Shown: positions 1 through 10,792, numbered from the stretch's first letter. The stretch is DNA of 64,000 nucleotides from Calliphora vicina (GCF_958450345.1 NC_088783.1:89662395-89726394); one strand, 5' to 3'. Numbers and translations: made by a program. The notes: generated from the letters alone by a model not told the origin.

Positions 1-180
1 TCGTCTGAGAAATCTTCACGGCCTTTGCACGTACTACCGACGATTTGTACCGAATTTTGCCAGTGTTGCCGCAAGCCTACATAAGCTAACGCAGAAGTCG
101 CGTGCGTTCCTGTGGATTGAATCTCAAGAACAGGCATTCCTTCAGTTAAAGGAATTGTTGTGTACAGCACCAATTTTGGC

Positions 181-870
181 ATATCCCATCCCAGGGGCGA
201 AGTTTGTGCTAGACAGTGATGCGAGTGGATACGGAATAGGCGGTGTGCTTTCGCAGGTGATCAACGGGACGGAAAAGGTCATAGGCTACTACAGCCGAAT
301 ACTTTCCAAGCCTGAAAGAAATTAATGCGTAACGCGACGTGAACTCCTGGCGGTATTAGAGTGTGTGAAGCATTTCCACAAGTATTTGTATGGTCAGCAC
401 TTCCAACTGAGAACCGATAATTCTGCCCTCAGGTGGTTGTTGCAATTTAAACAACCTGAAGGGAAACTGGCTCGTTGGATTGAGCGACTTCAGAGCTATG
501 ACTTTAGCATCGAGCACCGGAAGGCATATCCCATCCCAGGGGCGAAGTTTGTGCTAGACAGTGATGCGAGTGGATACGGAATAGGCGGTGTGCTTTCGCA
601 GGTGATCAACGGGACGGAAAAGGTCATAGGCTACTACAGCCGAATACTTTCCAAGCCTGAAAGAAATTAATGCGTAACGCGACGTGAACTCCTGGCGGTA
701 TTAGAGTGTGTGAAGCATTTCCACAAGTATTTGTATGGTCAGCACTTCCAACTGAGAACCGATAATTCTGCCCTCAGGTGGTTGTTGCAATTTAAACAAC
801 CTGAAGGGAAACTGGCTCGTTGGATTGAGCGACTTCAGAGCTATGACTTTAGCATCGAGCACCGGAAGGG
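181..870. repeat. 345-bp perfect in-frame tandem duplication
   Basis: Bases 181-525 and 526-870 appear identical over 345 bp (115 codons), covering RNase H and its end. Both copies carry the same TAA (323-325, 668-670), so the stop came before the duplication. Identity this high means a recent event or an assembly artefact. Confidence 0.93.
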
Positions 871-948
871 TTTGAAACACGGCAATGCGGATGCGATCTC
901 AAGACGGCCTTGCAACGTGGAATGCAAGCATTGCGCAAAAGCCGAGGA

Positions 949-1252
949 AAAGGAATGTGTCATTGACGTTCCACTAATGCATATAGAGTCCAGTGCAGAT
1001 TGGTCTGTATCACAGAGAAATGACCCCATACTGTCAAAAATAATATCGGCAAAAGAAGAAGGCAGAAGGCCAGCCCGCAATGAAATATCGGCCGAAAGTC
1101 CACTGATGAAATCATATTGGGCCCTATGGAATAGTCTACAATTGTTAAATGGCTGCGTATACCGTATATGGGAAAGTGCTGACGGTAAAACAGTGACAAA
1201 GGAATGTGCCATTGACGTTCCACTAATGCATATAGAGTCCAGTGCAGATTGG
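949..1252. repeat. 55-bp direct repeat flanking the integrase deletion
   Basis: Bases 949-1003 recur at 1198-1252 with one mismatch. The repeat brackets a 194-bp piece of integrase N-terminal sequence, and the integrase core is missing after the second copy. Template switching between repeats during reverse transcription would explain this, though that is inference. Confidence 0.85.
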
Positions 1253-1540
1253 ACTCTTTCAGACAAAATGAAAGCCAGATTCGATCGAGCAGCGAATTCT
1301 GAGGGATTTAATGAAGGCCAACTTGTACTGCTGTATAATCCACAACGCAAGAAAGGACTGTCTCCCAAACTACAAACCCATTGGGATGGACCATACAAGG
1401 TAATTAAGAAATTAAACGACGTGGTGTACAGAATACAGAAAGAAAAGAGCACGAGATCTAAAATGAAAGTCGTACATCTAGAACGAATAGCTGCCTATGG
1501 GAGAAGTGAATCTATGCCTATTCGAGACGAACAGGCTTAA

Positions 1541-1551
1541 GCGGGGGGCAG
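1541..1551 (+). promoter_or_regulatory. Polypurine tract next to 3' LTR
   Basis: A purine-rich run (gcggggggcag) sits directly between the pol stop and the LTR start TGTTACG. This is the expected position of the plus-strand primer in LTR retrotransposons. Confidence 0.7.
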
Positions 1552-2168
1552 TGTTACGAAATTGCACTTGAATTCAAATATAACGATTTTAACGGCTGAT
1601 TTAAAAGTTGCATAATGCTTTCAAATAGCAGTGTATCTCAAACTGTAACATATCTGTGGGAATTATTAAGATTGAATAAAAGCTTTCAGTTGACCATTGA
1701 TCGTAAGTATTGCAACGTTGTTTGCAGCGACCGTATATTCGAATTCGAATATTCAGTTAAAGAACATTGTAGAAAGTACACCACAGATGGCGTATGTATT
1801 AGAAAGCTCTAGAATATACGAGCTTTGACAGTTAAAGAGCAATCTAGAGTGCAGATGGCAGTGTTATAAATAGTGGCAGAGGTTGCAGTCGTTAGTGAGT
1901 TTATCAGAGACGCTATTCGAATAAACATCAACTGAGTGCCTTAGTGTGCTGTATTTTTCAAGTGAATTCGTGTACATTATAAAGTGTGTCTGTATTTCTG
2001 CGAATTTATAAACGTGTATAAAAAACATTGAGTGACTATTTAATTCTGTTGTTGTTGTACATTTTAAATAAATAAAGAGTTGTTACAATTTTTAAACTAC
2101 TAAACTACTATTTGCAATCAAAAGTATCCGGTTTATTTAAAGGAAATAAACAAACTTTTTGAAAAGGA
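1552..2168 (+). repeat. 3' LTR, family 1, right end clipped
   Basis: It begins TGTTACGAAATTG and aligns with the solo LTR at 44222-44820. It contains a TATA box and, near 2069-2075, an AATAAA polyadenylation signal. It diverges before the terminal AAAACGTAACA, so the last ~14 bp are lost or replaced. Confidence 0.88.
1865..1872 (+). promoter_or_regulatory. LTR TATA box
   Basis: TATAAATA lies about 310 bp into the LTR, followed about 25-30 bp later by a G/T-rich CAGTCGTTAGTG start region. The same box exists at 44497-44504 in one solo LTR but is deleted in the other (10793-11366). It probably drives the element's transcription. Confidence 0.55.
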
Positions 2169-2429
2169 TTATTTTTTGAAATATAGATTATTCAGGCTTA
2201 ATCAATTGTTCTTTGAAAGAAAATTTATTTAATTTGTTAGTTATTTCAAAGAATACAGAAAACGATAATTATTTTTAGAAACATTGGAGAATGGAATGCA
2301 TTTTCGGTGTTAGCTCACAGTGTTGTGAGCGTGGCCATAAATAAGAATTCGAATTTTTGGAAATTAGCAAAATGGCTAAAGGTATTTAATAAAAGACACT
2401 TTTACTAATAAGATTCAAAAGAAAATTAA
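2169..2429. other. AT-rich flank with LINE target site
   Basis: No gene is seen. The last bases (2407-2429) form a 23-bp sequence that recurs with one mismatch at 8447-8469, the target-site duplication of the Jockey LINE that fills the interval. Confidence 0.6.
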
Positions 2430-2599
2430 TTTTTTTTTAAGTTCCCTTTATTATTACACATGTCAACAAAATGACAATAAGTAATTTAATTTACACAGGT
2501 GGGGTGTTAATTATCTTAAATCAGTACCTAAGATAACTTAAATCCAATTTTAGAATGATAAGTAATTTATACATTTTTTTATTATACACAGCATTTGTC

Positions 2600-3531
2600 T
2601 TCCTTAGTATCGCTCAGCTAGTTCTGAAGGTGGATACCGTTTAAGTCTTCTGGGTGCCAGGGTTTCGTTTGCCGGCAACTGCCTGAGTTCCTTGTTGGAA
2701 TGTTGTGTTAAACGAGTTGTATGTTTAATGCTGCTGATACGGATAATTTATTTTACTGTTTTGACGTTTAGATCTCGATGTAGTTCTTCATCTCTAATAT
2801 ACCATTCTGCGTTGACAATAGTTCGCAATATTTTAGATTGAACTCGTTGAATAATTTTTAAGTTTGTTGTGCTAGGTGTACCCCATATTTCTACGCCGTA
2901 CTTCCAAATTTGTTTGTTTGTTGTTGTTAGTTTAGATTCTCTCCCTAACAGCCAAAATAATTGTCTAAATCTGTTTTTTATTTCTTTTTTCTTTTGAATG
3001 ATGTGATCTTTCCAGTTCAGTTTTGAGTCAATTATAATGCCAAGATACTTCGCCTTTGCATCCAAAAGAATTGGTAGAGTATTTATTTGAATAGGTTGAA
3101 AGTTTGTTATCTTTCTATTGGTGTAGATTACTTGAACTGTTTTATCACTGTTTACTTGAATTCCCCAGCTACGGAACCAATTCATTGTATTATTGAGCAG
3201 TTGTTGTAGGTTTTGCATAGCCCATTTGATGTTTGCGTGTGATGATAGTAGAACAGTGTCGTCAGCAAATGTTACTATCATGTTGTTATTTGTTGTAGGA
3301 GTTGGTATATCTGATGTAAACAGGAGGTAAAGCATTGGTCCGAGGACACTACCTTGAGGTACTCCAGCTTTTATAGAAAGTATTTTTGAATACTCGTCTT
3401 TATATTTAACAAAGAATCTTCGGTTTTGTAGATAGCTTTGTAGTATTATGAAAAAATCTTTTGGTAATTGATTTTTTAGTTTATGAAGAAGACCTTTGTG
3501 CCATACGCTATCAAACGCCTTTGCAACGTCG
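2600..3531 (-). pseudogene. Jockey RT, C-terminal part
   Basis: The frame 3557-2748 carries RT motif A (DVAKAFDSVW), GVPQGSVLGP, and the catalytic FADD box (TFADDTVLLSS), followed by the KYLGI motif and the thumb/C-terminal region (WKYGVEIWG). The first residues of the open frame (above 3531) belong to the neighbouring Transib-like element, not to RT. After the stop at 2748 a decayed C-terminus runs to about 2600 with several stops. It is the continuation of the pieces at 4837-5029 and 7094-8446. Confidence 0.9.
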
Positions 3532-4831
3532 CACAGTGGCTCATTTTCGTTTTTCATCGGCCAAAACTCTGTAACTTTTGAACCGATAGAGAAATTTTAG
3601 AAATTTTTGGTGGACAGATAACTTCTTTCCAGTTTTAATTTCATTAAAATCGGTTCAGCAGTTGTTGCGCAATTTAAAGTTGAAGTTGAACTTTTAATTT
3701 TTGTATAGCATTTAGTATGAAAATGCAATTTTTTTGTTTTTTGAATCAGCTATACTTATTAAAAAAGTTATCAGCAGATAAAAACAAGTAAGGAAGTATG
3801 TTCGGCCAAGCTCGACTATATAATACCCTACAATATAATTTATTTTTGTGAATGATTTTCGGAAGAGGGCATGAAATTAGGTCGTGTGATCTTCGTCTAT
3901 ATGAATGTTATTTCTGTTGAATTTTATGTTTGTACCAACATTTTTAAGAGATTTATACTCGTTAAAGTGATTTTAGGAAGGGGGTCTTATATGGGAGCTA
4001 TGACTAATAATGGACCGATCATCATAAAATTAGGTGACATTAATTCAGTTTATATAAAACTTATTTGGAGCGAAATTTGTGTAGATACATATATAAATTG
4101 ACCATTTACGACCGATAAAGTATAATTTCGGGAGAACATTTTTATGGGTGCTAGGTGAAATAGTGGACCGATTTCAGTAATTTTCAATAGACTTCGTTCT
4201 CGGGACGAAAAAAATGTATGTGCCAAATTTTATCGCAATATCTTCAAAATTGCGATTTGTACTTTGCGCCAGTCATATGAACAAGTAAAATAAAAATAGA
4301 ACAAAAATTTGGGAGTAATTTCATTCAAATGAAAAAAGTGTTCAACAAACAGGTCAACAAGTATATATAGGCTTAAAGAGGACACTTTGGACTTTCTCCT
4401 GGTAGTAAAATTTGTTTAACCCCTTTTGACCCTAAGCACTTTTATTACACTGAAATTTGGCTAAAATGTAGTACCCGAGAAAAAAATTAATAACGCATCA
4501 GGTATAAACGGTACAGTGACAAATCATATCAGCTCTTAAAGACTATTATCCTACCAACATAAAAAAGAAAAATCATCCAATTATCTATAATAGTTTGCGA
4601 GTAATGATAATTTACTTCTGATCAAATTTACAAAAATCACATTTTTATAAAATGACATAAAATATTTGACTTTAACAGCATGCCACGCACACAATTGGCA
4701 ATATATTTATCTAATTTTTTGGCTACCTTAGTTTCAATGTGTTTACTATTGAATGGCATTAAAATTTTTGAAATCGGAGTTAACAAAAAGTTGGACTTTT
4801 GGCCGATGAAATTGAGATATGAGCCACCGTG
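3532..4831. mobile_element. Transib-like non-autonomous DNA transposon
   Basis: The ends are CACAGTGGCTCAT (left) and, reverse-complemented, CACGGTGGCTCAT (right). Imperfect inverted repeats extend about 35 bp and share CATCGGCCAAAA. A perfect 5-bp duplication CGTCG lies at 3527-3531 and 4832-4836. CACWRTG-type termini with a GC-rich 5-bp CGNCG-like duplication are the signature of Transib, the superfamily related to RAG1 and the V(D)J signal heptamer. No transposase is visible in the 1300 bp, so the element would need help in trans. Inside lie AT-rich DNA and a piece of a dispersed repeat (about 3790-4330). Confidence 0.78.
3790..4330 (-). repeat. Fragment of the 53.8-61.8 kb dispersed repeat
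   Basis: It starts near AACAAGTAAGGAAGTATG and TTCGGCC, and contains GGGAGCTATGACTAATAATGG, close to the reverse complement of the ~150-bp monomers at 54.2-54.9 kb and 60.5-61.5 kb. The short open frame at 3871-4101 is part of this repeat and not a gene. Confidence 0.5.
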
Positions 4832-4836
4832 CGTCG

Positions 4837-5029
4837 AGGTATGTTGCAACGCAAAAGTTTTTTTTTCAATATCAGACTATATTTTATTTGTTACTCGATG
4901 AATTTGTTGTATAGTAGAGTGCTTTCGTCTAAATCCAAATTGGTGTTTGGGGATGAGTTGTCTTTCTAGAAGAATAGGTTCAATACGTTCATAGAAGAGT
5001 TTTTCGAAGATCTTTGACAGCAGTGGTAG
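4837..5029 (-). pseudogene. Jockey RT, middle part
   Basis: Minus-strand translation from about 5029 gives LLPLLSKIFEKL and then HQFGFRRKHST, the hallmark of the Jockey RT fingers and palm entrance, followed by a decayed stretch up to the Transib-like insertion. The frame needs a small indel in an A-run near 4855 to stay continuous with DVAKAFDSVW at 3531. The fragment is bounded by the hAT-like insertion on one side and the Transib-like insertion on the other. Confidence 0.85.
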
Positions 5030-7093
5030 TAGACTTGCCACCTTTTGAAATTTCCAAAACGGGACACCACTAAATGATCAGAGAACGATGAAAAAAACAT
5101 GGAAAATGACCTAGTGTGGGTTATAGACTTGCTAAGTACATTACAAATTGTGTCAAAAAATTTCAGAAACACCTTCAAATTCAGAAGTTATTCTGAAAAA
5201 ACCGTTTACAGTGATGTTTTTAACTTATCGATCTGTAACTCAGTCAGTTTTTGTTAAATTTTTATTTTTTTTAACGTGTTGGGAAAGAAAACTTATTACG
5301 CTTCAAAATGACATGCATTTATTGATACATTTGTAAGTTATAAGTATTGGTTTTGTTACGATCTTTTTTGATTTGAGTCGCTTTTCATTGCTTATTTTGA
5401 TATGAAAGCTTATAAAAATTTATATCAATGTATAAAGAAAAGTTCTTAATAAAACATGGTTTTAATTTTTCAAATCGGATGTAAACTGTAAAAGTTATTC
5501 AACTTTTCATTAATACCTTTTTGTGTATTTTCTCCCCCAGCGCATATAAATGTAAAAAAAAACAGGGTAAATATTTGCGAACTTTTTTCGAAAAAGTTTA
5601 ATAACTTTTGCAAATATAAACCGATTTTAATAAGTAACATAGAGAACAAAAAAATTACTCAAAATAATCACACATACGAGTGTTGTTTTTGTTTTCACAT
5701 AGTTTTTTTTACAAATACATTCTCACCACTTAGGTTTCTGACAACTGAGTTAGGTCTTTGAGAGTAGAGTTTCCGCTCTATGTCTATTCTCTATGATAAG
5801 TAATATCTCCTTTTTGTCTATATGAAATAGTCTTTAAAGCACTGTGCAAAAAAAATTTGGTTTTCATAGAAAAAAATTAAAATAACTATTGTTGAATTTG
5901 AAAAATTACGAAAAAAATAAAAAAAAAATTAACTTTTTTAATAACTTAAACAATTTCTTAGTTTATTTTTTAAATTTTGAAATCGGTTTTAAAATGTCTG
6001 AGTTAGAGGTATTAAAGTACTACCTACCCTAAAAAACTTGTTTCAAAATAACTCAAAATTTTGAGGGTGTTCAAAATCTTTGAAAACGGTTTTAGCATGT
6101 CTTCACCTAGGCATACAACCTCCTCTGACAAAAAGTGTTATTTTGAAGCAGTGTTATTATCCTATTTTATTTATTAAAATCAATAATAACACATTAATTT
6201 TAATTGTGTAAAATCTGGAGAACTATTACTGTGAAAGTCTTCAAACTTTATACAGGAGTAGTTATTTTCGAATATCTGGAGAACTATAATTGTGGAAGTC
6301 TTAAAATTTTGCCCTAATATCACCCTTACTATTCTACATTTTTTGGGTGAAAATGTTATTGTGTTAGTGGGCGTGGCATCTCTCATACAAAGTAAATAGT
6401 TAATTTCGAATATCTGGAGTACTATAATTGTAAAGTATTTAAACTTTGTATGAATCAAATTCACTATACGCAGATTCGCTGAAAGTGGGCGAGACTGAAT
6501 TTTTTAAAGTAAATAGTTATTTTCAAATATCTGGAGTACTATAATTGTGAAATTCTTCAAACTTTATATGAATCAATTTCATATCTCGACATGAATTTTA
6601 ACCAAATTGGGAAGAATCGGAACAAGGTTTAAGTCACCTACCACACAAAGGAAAATAAATATTTTCAGAACTATAATTGCGAAATTCCTCAAACTTTGTC
6701 CGATAGCTCACTTATCATTTTACATAGTTTGGCTGTAAAATGGTCGGGATTGGATTAGTGGGAGTGACACCTCCCATACAAAGTATATAGTTAATTTCGA
6801 ATATCTTGAGTACTATAATTGTAATGTATTTAAACTTTGTATGAATCAAATTCTTATCACTGTACAGAGTTTAGCTAAAATGGTCTAGATCGGAACAGTG
6901 GGTGTGAAACTTTCCATTCAAAGTACATAGTAAATTTTGAATATCTGGATAATTAAAATTGCGAGATTCTTCAAACTTTGTCTGAAAATTTATTTTTTAT
7001 AATTTTACCTAATTTGTTTCACCTCATTAAAAAAATAGTTTAAAAAATCTTTAAAATTTTTTTATTTTACTACGGGACGGTTGGCAAGTCTAA
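5030..7093. mobile_element. hAT-like non-autonomous DNA transposon
   Basis: The termini are inverted TAGACTTGCCA repeats (5030-5040 and 7083-7093). A perfect 8-bp duplication AGTGGTAG lies at 5022-5029 and 7094-7101. An 8-bp duplication is the hallmark of the hAT superfamily (also of P elements, whose ends differ). The site is confirmed independently: the interrupted Jockey RT reads RPISLLPL up to one junction and resumes with LLSKIFEKL at the other. The 2064-bp interior is very AT-rich and encodes no recognisable transposase. Its right half is a degenerate tandem array. Confidence 0.82.
6195..6985. repeat. Degenerate tandem array inside the hAT-like element
   Basis: At least six copies of a motif near ATATCTGGAGTACTATAATT, each followed by CTTCAAACTTTGT-type sequence, recur at about 6210, 6278, 6411, 6526, 6803 and 6941. 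Most spacings are roughly 65-140 bp. Open frames here are by-products of the array. Confidence 0.7.
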
Positions 7094-8446
7094 GTGGTAG
7101 GAGGCTAATTGGCCTGTAAGATGTTGTTTTTGAGGCGTCTTTGTTTGGTTTAGGAATAGCGATTATCTCAGCGACTTTCCATACTTTTGGAAAATATTTA
7201 ATATCTATAATTGAATTAAATAAATGTCTTAAATACACTAGGGCCTTATTTGGCAATTGTTTTAGGAGATTTCCGGTGATCTGATCATAACCAGGAGATT
7301 TATTATCTTCTGTTGTTTTTATAATTTTTTTTATTTCATTAATTGAAATTCTTCTAATATGAGAGTTGGAAGAGCTGTTTGAAAAAATTTGAAGAGTTGT
7401 GTCCTTTTCGTCCATTGAGTTTGTAAAGGTTTTAGAAAAATGATCTGCAAGAACATTAGCTTTTTCTTTATTTGTGCGGGCCCATGTAAGATCAGGTTTT
7501 TGGATCGGCGGCTGATGTAAAATCCCATTATTTATTTTTTTGGTTGCTTTCCAGAGCGAGTAATTTGTTGTAGCTGAGGAGCCAAGGTTAGTAAGATATC
7601 TTTGAAGTTTATCTTCTTTGTCCTTCTTTAGCAAGTTTTTGAGATCTTTTGTGAGCCTATTAAGGTGGGTTTTGTCCTGAATTGACCTTGTAGTTTGCCA
7701 TCTTTTTCTTAATCTTCGTTTAGCTTTTATTTTCTCTTGGATGTGAGGTGGGATACTGAATTTATCTCCTATGTGTGTTCTGGCTGGAGTAGAATCACTT
7801 TATAAACGTATCATTGAAAAAAGCTATAGAATTATCCAATTCTTCTTCGGTTTTTAGCTATATATTTGTGTCGAGTTTTGTCTCTAAGATTTCCCTGAAA
7901 CAATCCCAGTCGGTTTTCTTGTTGTATATAAATTTATTTTGATTGTATAGAAGTACATCGGTTTGGTATTTAAGTACCACTGGAGAGTGGTCAGATGATA
8001 ATTCAAAGCATGATTTTATATTTAGTTAATCATGTCTTATATTCTTGGTAATAAAAAAGTCTAAAAGATCTGGTTTTTTGTGAATATTTGTTGGCCAGTA
8101 AGTAGGCTCTCCAGTACTTATAAATTTGCATTTGAATGCATTATTGCTTCTAGTAAATTTTTTCCTTTCGATAGTGTTAATCGAGATCCCCAAACTGTAT
8201 TTTTGGAGTTAAAATCTCCACCCACTATAAACCGATTCCCAAGAGATTTAAGGAGTTCAAGATATTCTATTTTTGTGTTATTATGTTTCGGCGGGCAGTA
8301 GACTGAAGATAATACAAATGGACCGTGTATATCTTCTATTAAAATGGAAGTAGCTTGAATATAATCTTTTCTAAAATTATGTAATTCAGTGCATTTAATG
8401 GATTTTCGTATTATTATTGCTGTACCCCTACGCGATTTGTTTTTTT
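7094..8446 (-). pseudogene. Jockey endonuclease C-terminus and RT N-terminus
   Basis: From 8446 downward the minus strand encodes the back part of an apurinic-type endonuclease: GDFNSKNTVWGSRL near 8210, then the YWPTN...PDLLDFFI segment near 8090-8040. The linker follows, and then the RT N-terminus with NKSPGYDQI, PKPNKD and YRPISLLPL (7330-7094). The open frame 7634-7062 ends in residues contributed by the hAT-like terminal repeat. At least one stop near 7795 breaks the linker. The EN N-terminal third and ORF1 are lost by 5' truncation. Confidence 0.88.
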
Positions 8447-8469
8447 AATAAAATTCAAAAGAAAATTAA

Positions 8470-8925
8470 CTAATAAGATTCACAAGAAAATTAATTAAAA
8501 TAATATTTTTTTCAAAGTGGTGGTTTGAAATGGTGGTCCTTTGAAAAAAGGATTAAAAAGTACCATACTTCATAGGGTTAAATAATTGAATGTAGTTGGC
8601 AAATAAACAAAACTTGTACTAGATTAGTTATTGTCCTATGTTTTAAGTAATTTTTAATTACTTATGTTGACAACACTGTATGTATCATTATAAGAATGAG
8701 ATGAACAAAACAAAACAAGAAACTAATTTTCAATTATTACCAGTATATTTTTTCCTTTCTGAAAAAACTAATTTTTGAGGTATGCGTATTAGGGTAGAGT
8801 GATTTTTGTTTTTTTTGTAATCGCTTTGGAATACCTGCTAAAAGTTGCTTTTTTAACTCCTAAATACACAAAAAAATGTCATTTGGTTGATGGTATATAT
8901 AGAGGTGCCCCCACATCATTATTTT
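8470..8925. other. AT-rich interval between two LINEs
   Basis: A second, slightly different copy of the LINE target sequence (TAATAAGATTCACAAGAAAA) is present at 8471-8490. The rest is AT-rich DNA with no gene, terminal repeats or known family recognised. Confidence 0.5.
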
Positions 8926-10560
8926 TATTTATTTATTTAATTTGCCAATGAAATTACAATTTCTTACAGGTTAGCATAATTCTTAAATCTTATTTAAAAT
9001 CTATTTACTATAGTATAATTTAAAAAATACAAAGTTTAAATGTCATCAGTTTAATAAATGAATACTCCGTTTGATGACATTAGGATAAGTCGAATAGTCA
9101 ATAAGATGATAGAAGTTATTGAATTAAGCACTAACTCTATGCATCGGTTCAAAGTTTGCATAATTTGAACGGAAATATTGGATCTTAAGTGGGATATAAT
9201 TCCTTGTTGGTCGATTTGGAACTATGAATTCGATTTTACGAAGTAGGAATTCCGAATTAGTTGTTCCATTCAGTAAATTAATCATGAATGAGATATTCAT
9301 ATATATTCTCCTACTTTTTAGAGTAGGGAGTTTTATGAGTGCTAATCGACTTTCATATGATGGTAGATTAATGTTTGAATTCCATGGGAGTTTTCGAACG
9401 CAAAATAAAAGAAATTGTTTTTCTTATATAGGTATCGTATTGCGGATCCCAGACAACACTAGCATATTCTAAAATTGGTCTCAGAAGTGACGTAAACAAT
9501 TTCTTTGTGACATAAGGATCATCAAACTCTTTTCCCCAGCGTTTGATGAAACCTAATACCCCTTTGGCTTTGTTAATAGTTTGTGAAATGTGAGAATTAA
9601 AACATAATTTATTATCAATTAATACGCCAAGATCAAGGAATATCTCAACTTTATCAAGTTGATGATCATTGATCGAGTATCTACAGATTACTGGACTTCG
9701 TCTGTAGAATGTCATTTGTTTACATTTTTTCAAATTCAGATCCACTAAATTCCTATTACACCATTGGTTAAAATTATCCAGATCAGTTTGAAGTAAGGAA
9801 CATTGGTTAGATTGGTTTACATACATTAACATTTTGGAATTCTTAATACAGGATGGTAGATCATTAATGAATATTAGAAATAATACTGGACCCAAATGAC
9901 TACCTTGAGGAACACCAGATATAACTGGAATATTTTTTGATTTATAGTCTCTGAACAATACACATTGATGTCTGGTTTTCAAATATGTGGAAATCCATTT
10001 GAGAAATACAGGTGATGGTCCAAGTTTGTCTAATTTATACAGAAGAAGATTATGATTCACTTTATCGAATGCCTTACTGAAATCCGTATAGATAGTGTCA
10101 GTTTGAAAGCCGGAATAGAACGATGTTATCACTGAAGTTGTAAATTCCAATAAATTAGTGGTAGCTGAACAACCTTTTCAAAATCCGTGCTGGAATGGAG
10201 ATAGAAATGATGCAACTTGATGTGATAATGTTTCAGTTACTATTTTCTCAAAAAGTTTGGGAATATCACTCAATTTAGCTATACCTCTATAATTAGAAAT
10301 ATTGGATCTGCTTCCGGATTTGAACAAAGGAATAATATATGATATCAAGAAAATAACCATTGGAAAGTGATGCGTTAAATAAGTATGTTAAGGGCAATAC
10401 AAACGGATATAAACACTTCAGAAGAACACAACTCGGCACACCATCGGGACCATATTTATCTGAAAATTTTAATTTCCATATAGCTGTCATAACAGTTGAT
10501 GTATGTATTGCTGGACAATTTATTTGAGTCGCTTCAAATATTGGATACGGATAATTAGAT
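8926..10560 (-). mobile_element. CR1/L2-like LINE remnant
   Basis: A minus-strand RT remnant is followed by a 3' region ending in an ATTT-type short tandem repeat (about 8926-8940 on +). The protein style (DFSKAFDKVNH, GVPQGSHLGP, ILEYASVVWDP) fits the CR1/L2/Jockey group rather than the true Jockey copies nearby. No endonuclease is left. The 5' edge is uncertain. Confidence 0.72.
9368..10490 (-). pseudogene. LINE reverse transcriptase, catalytic box lost
   Basis: Three overlapping frames (10490-10293, 10360-10178, 10150-9368) together carry GPDGVPS, ISNYRGIAKLSDIPKLFEKIV, FSKAFDKVNH, GVPQGSHLGPVLFLIFINDLP and the thumb region VEIFLDLGVLIDNKLCFNSH. Frameshifts separate them. Where the F/YADD box should lie, the sequence reads MLMYVNQSNQC, so the two catalytic aspartates are gone and several residues appear deleted. 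A nonfunctional RT fossil. Confidence 0.85.
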
Positions 10561-10792
10561 AATTGATTCAGACTCTTATTGGAATACGAAGAGGATATAA
10601 TAATACAAAAATAAATGGCTCTAGAAAACGAGGGGAGTGGAAGACCCCAATTCCCTCCTTATGTCTTGGATGTCCTCTATCAGTAAAAAAAAATAACCAA
10701 GTGATTAGGCCCACTTTCCTAAGTTACAAGTACGAATTTGTGGATTGGGTATAAAAATACCCACTTCGGCATATGTGGGTTGTAAAACGTAT
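10561..10792. other. Short unassigned spacer
   Basis: This spacer includes a CCCAATTCCCTCC-type patch and a hairpin-like GGGTATAAAAATACCC at about 10747-10762. The open frame 10563-10754 has no recognisable domain. The last four bases (GTAT) form the target duplication of the adjacent solo LTR. Confidence 0.45.

Larger units (their letters stand above)
2..1540 (+). pseudogene. Gypsy pol remnant: RT end, RNase H, integrase tail
   Basis: Reading from base 2, the frame gives the RT connection region (YYRRFVPNF type), then RNase H with its first acidic motif (LDSDASGYGIGGVLSQ). A TAA at 323-325 replaces a codon just before RRELLAVLE. The next 345 bp are duplicated in frame, so the same stop recurs at 668-670. 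From 710 the frame stays open to 1540: TDNSALRWLL, the ARWIERLQ tether, a small Cys/His cluster (about 910-955), and the integrase C-terminal GPY/F-like domain (WDGPYKVIKKL, about 1380-1410). The HHCC finger and DDE core expected between them are absent. In life this polyprotein would reverse-transcribe and integrate the element. This copy cannot. Confidence 0.88.
1..2168 (+). mobile_element. Ty3/Gypsy LTR retrotransposon, 3' part
   Basis: The 3' portion of a Ty3/Gypsy element runs in from the left window edge: end of RT, RNase H, a collapsed integrase, a purine-rich tract and a 3' LTR. The same LTR occurs as solo copies at 10793-11366 (-) and 44222-44820 (+), which fixes its boundaries as TGTTACG...CGTAACA. 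Here the LTR stops about 14 bp short of that end, running into unrelated AT-rich DNA. Nonsense codons, a tandem duplication and loss of the integrase core show a dead copy. The clade within Gypsy is not assigned. Confidence 0.9.
2430..8446 (-). mobile_element. Jockey-clade LINE, 5'-truncated and split twice
   Basis: On the minus strand an endonuclease (EN) plus RT open frame is laid out from 8446 down to about 2600. It ends in a run of A's (T's at about 2430-2438 on +). A 23-bp target duplication, with one mismatch, flanks it at 2407-2429 and 8447-8469. Two DNA transposons interrupt it (5030-7093 and 3532-4831). Discounting them and one copy of each target duplication leaves about 2.6 kb of LINE whose conserved motifs run on across both junctions. 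ORF1 and the EN N-terminus are missing, as is usual for incomplete target-primed insertion. Confidence 0.9.

Noticed and set aside
841..1452. 203-residue frame on minus opposite the Gypsy pol
   Set aside because: A shadow of the coding strand, which has clear RNase H and integrase motifs.
3871..4101. 76-residue frame as a Transib transposase remnant
   Set aside because: Its DNA matches the dispersed ~150-bp monomer family and it has no DDE-type motif.
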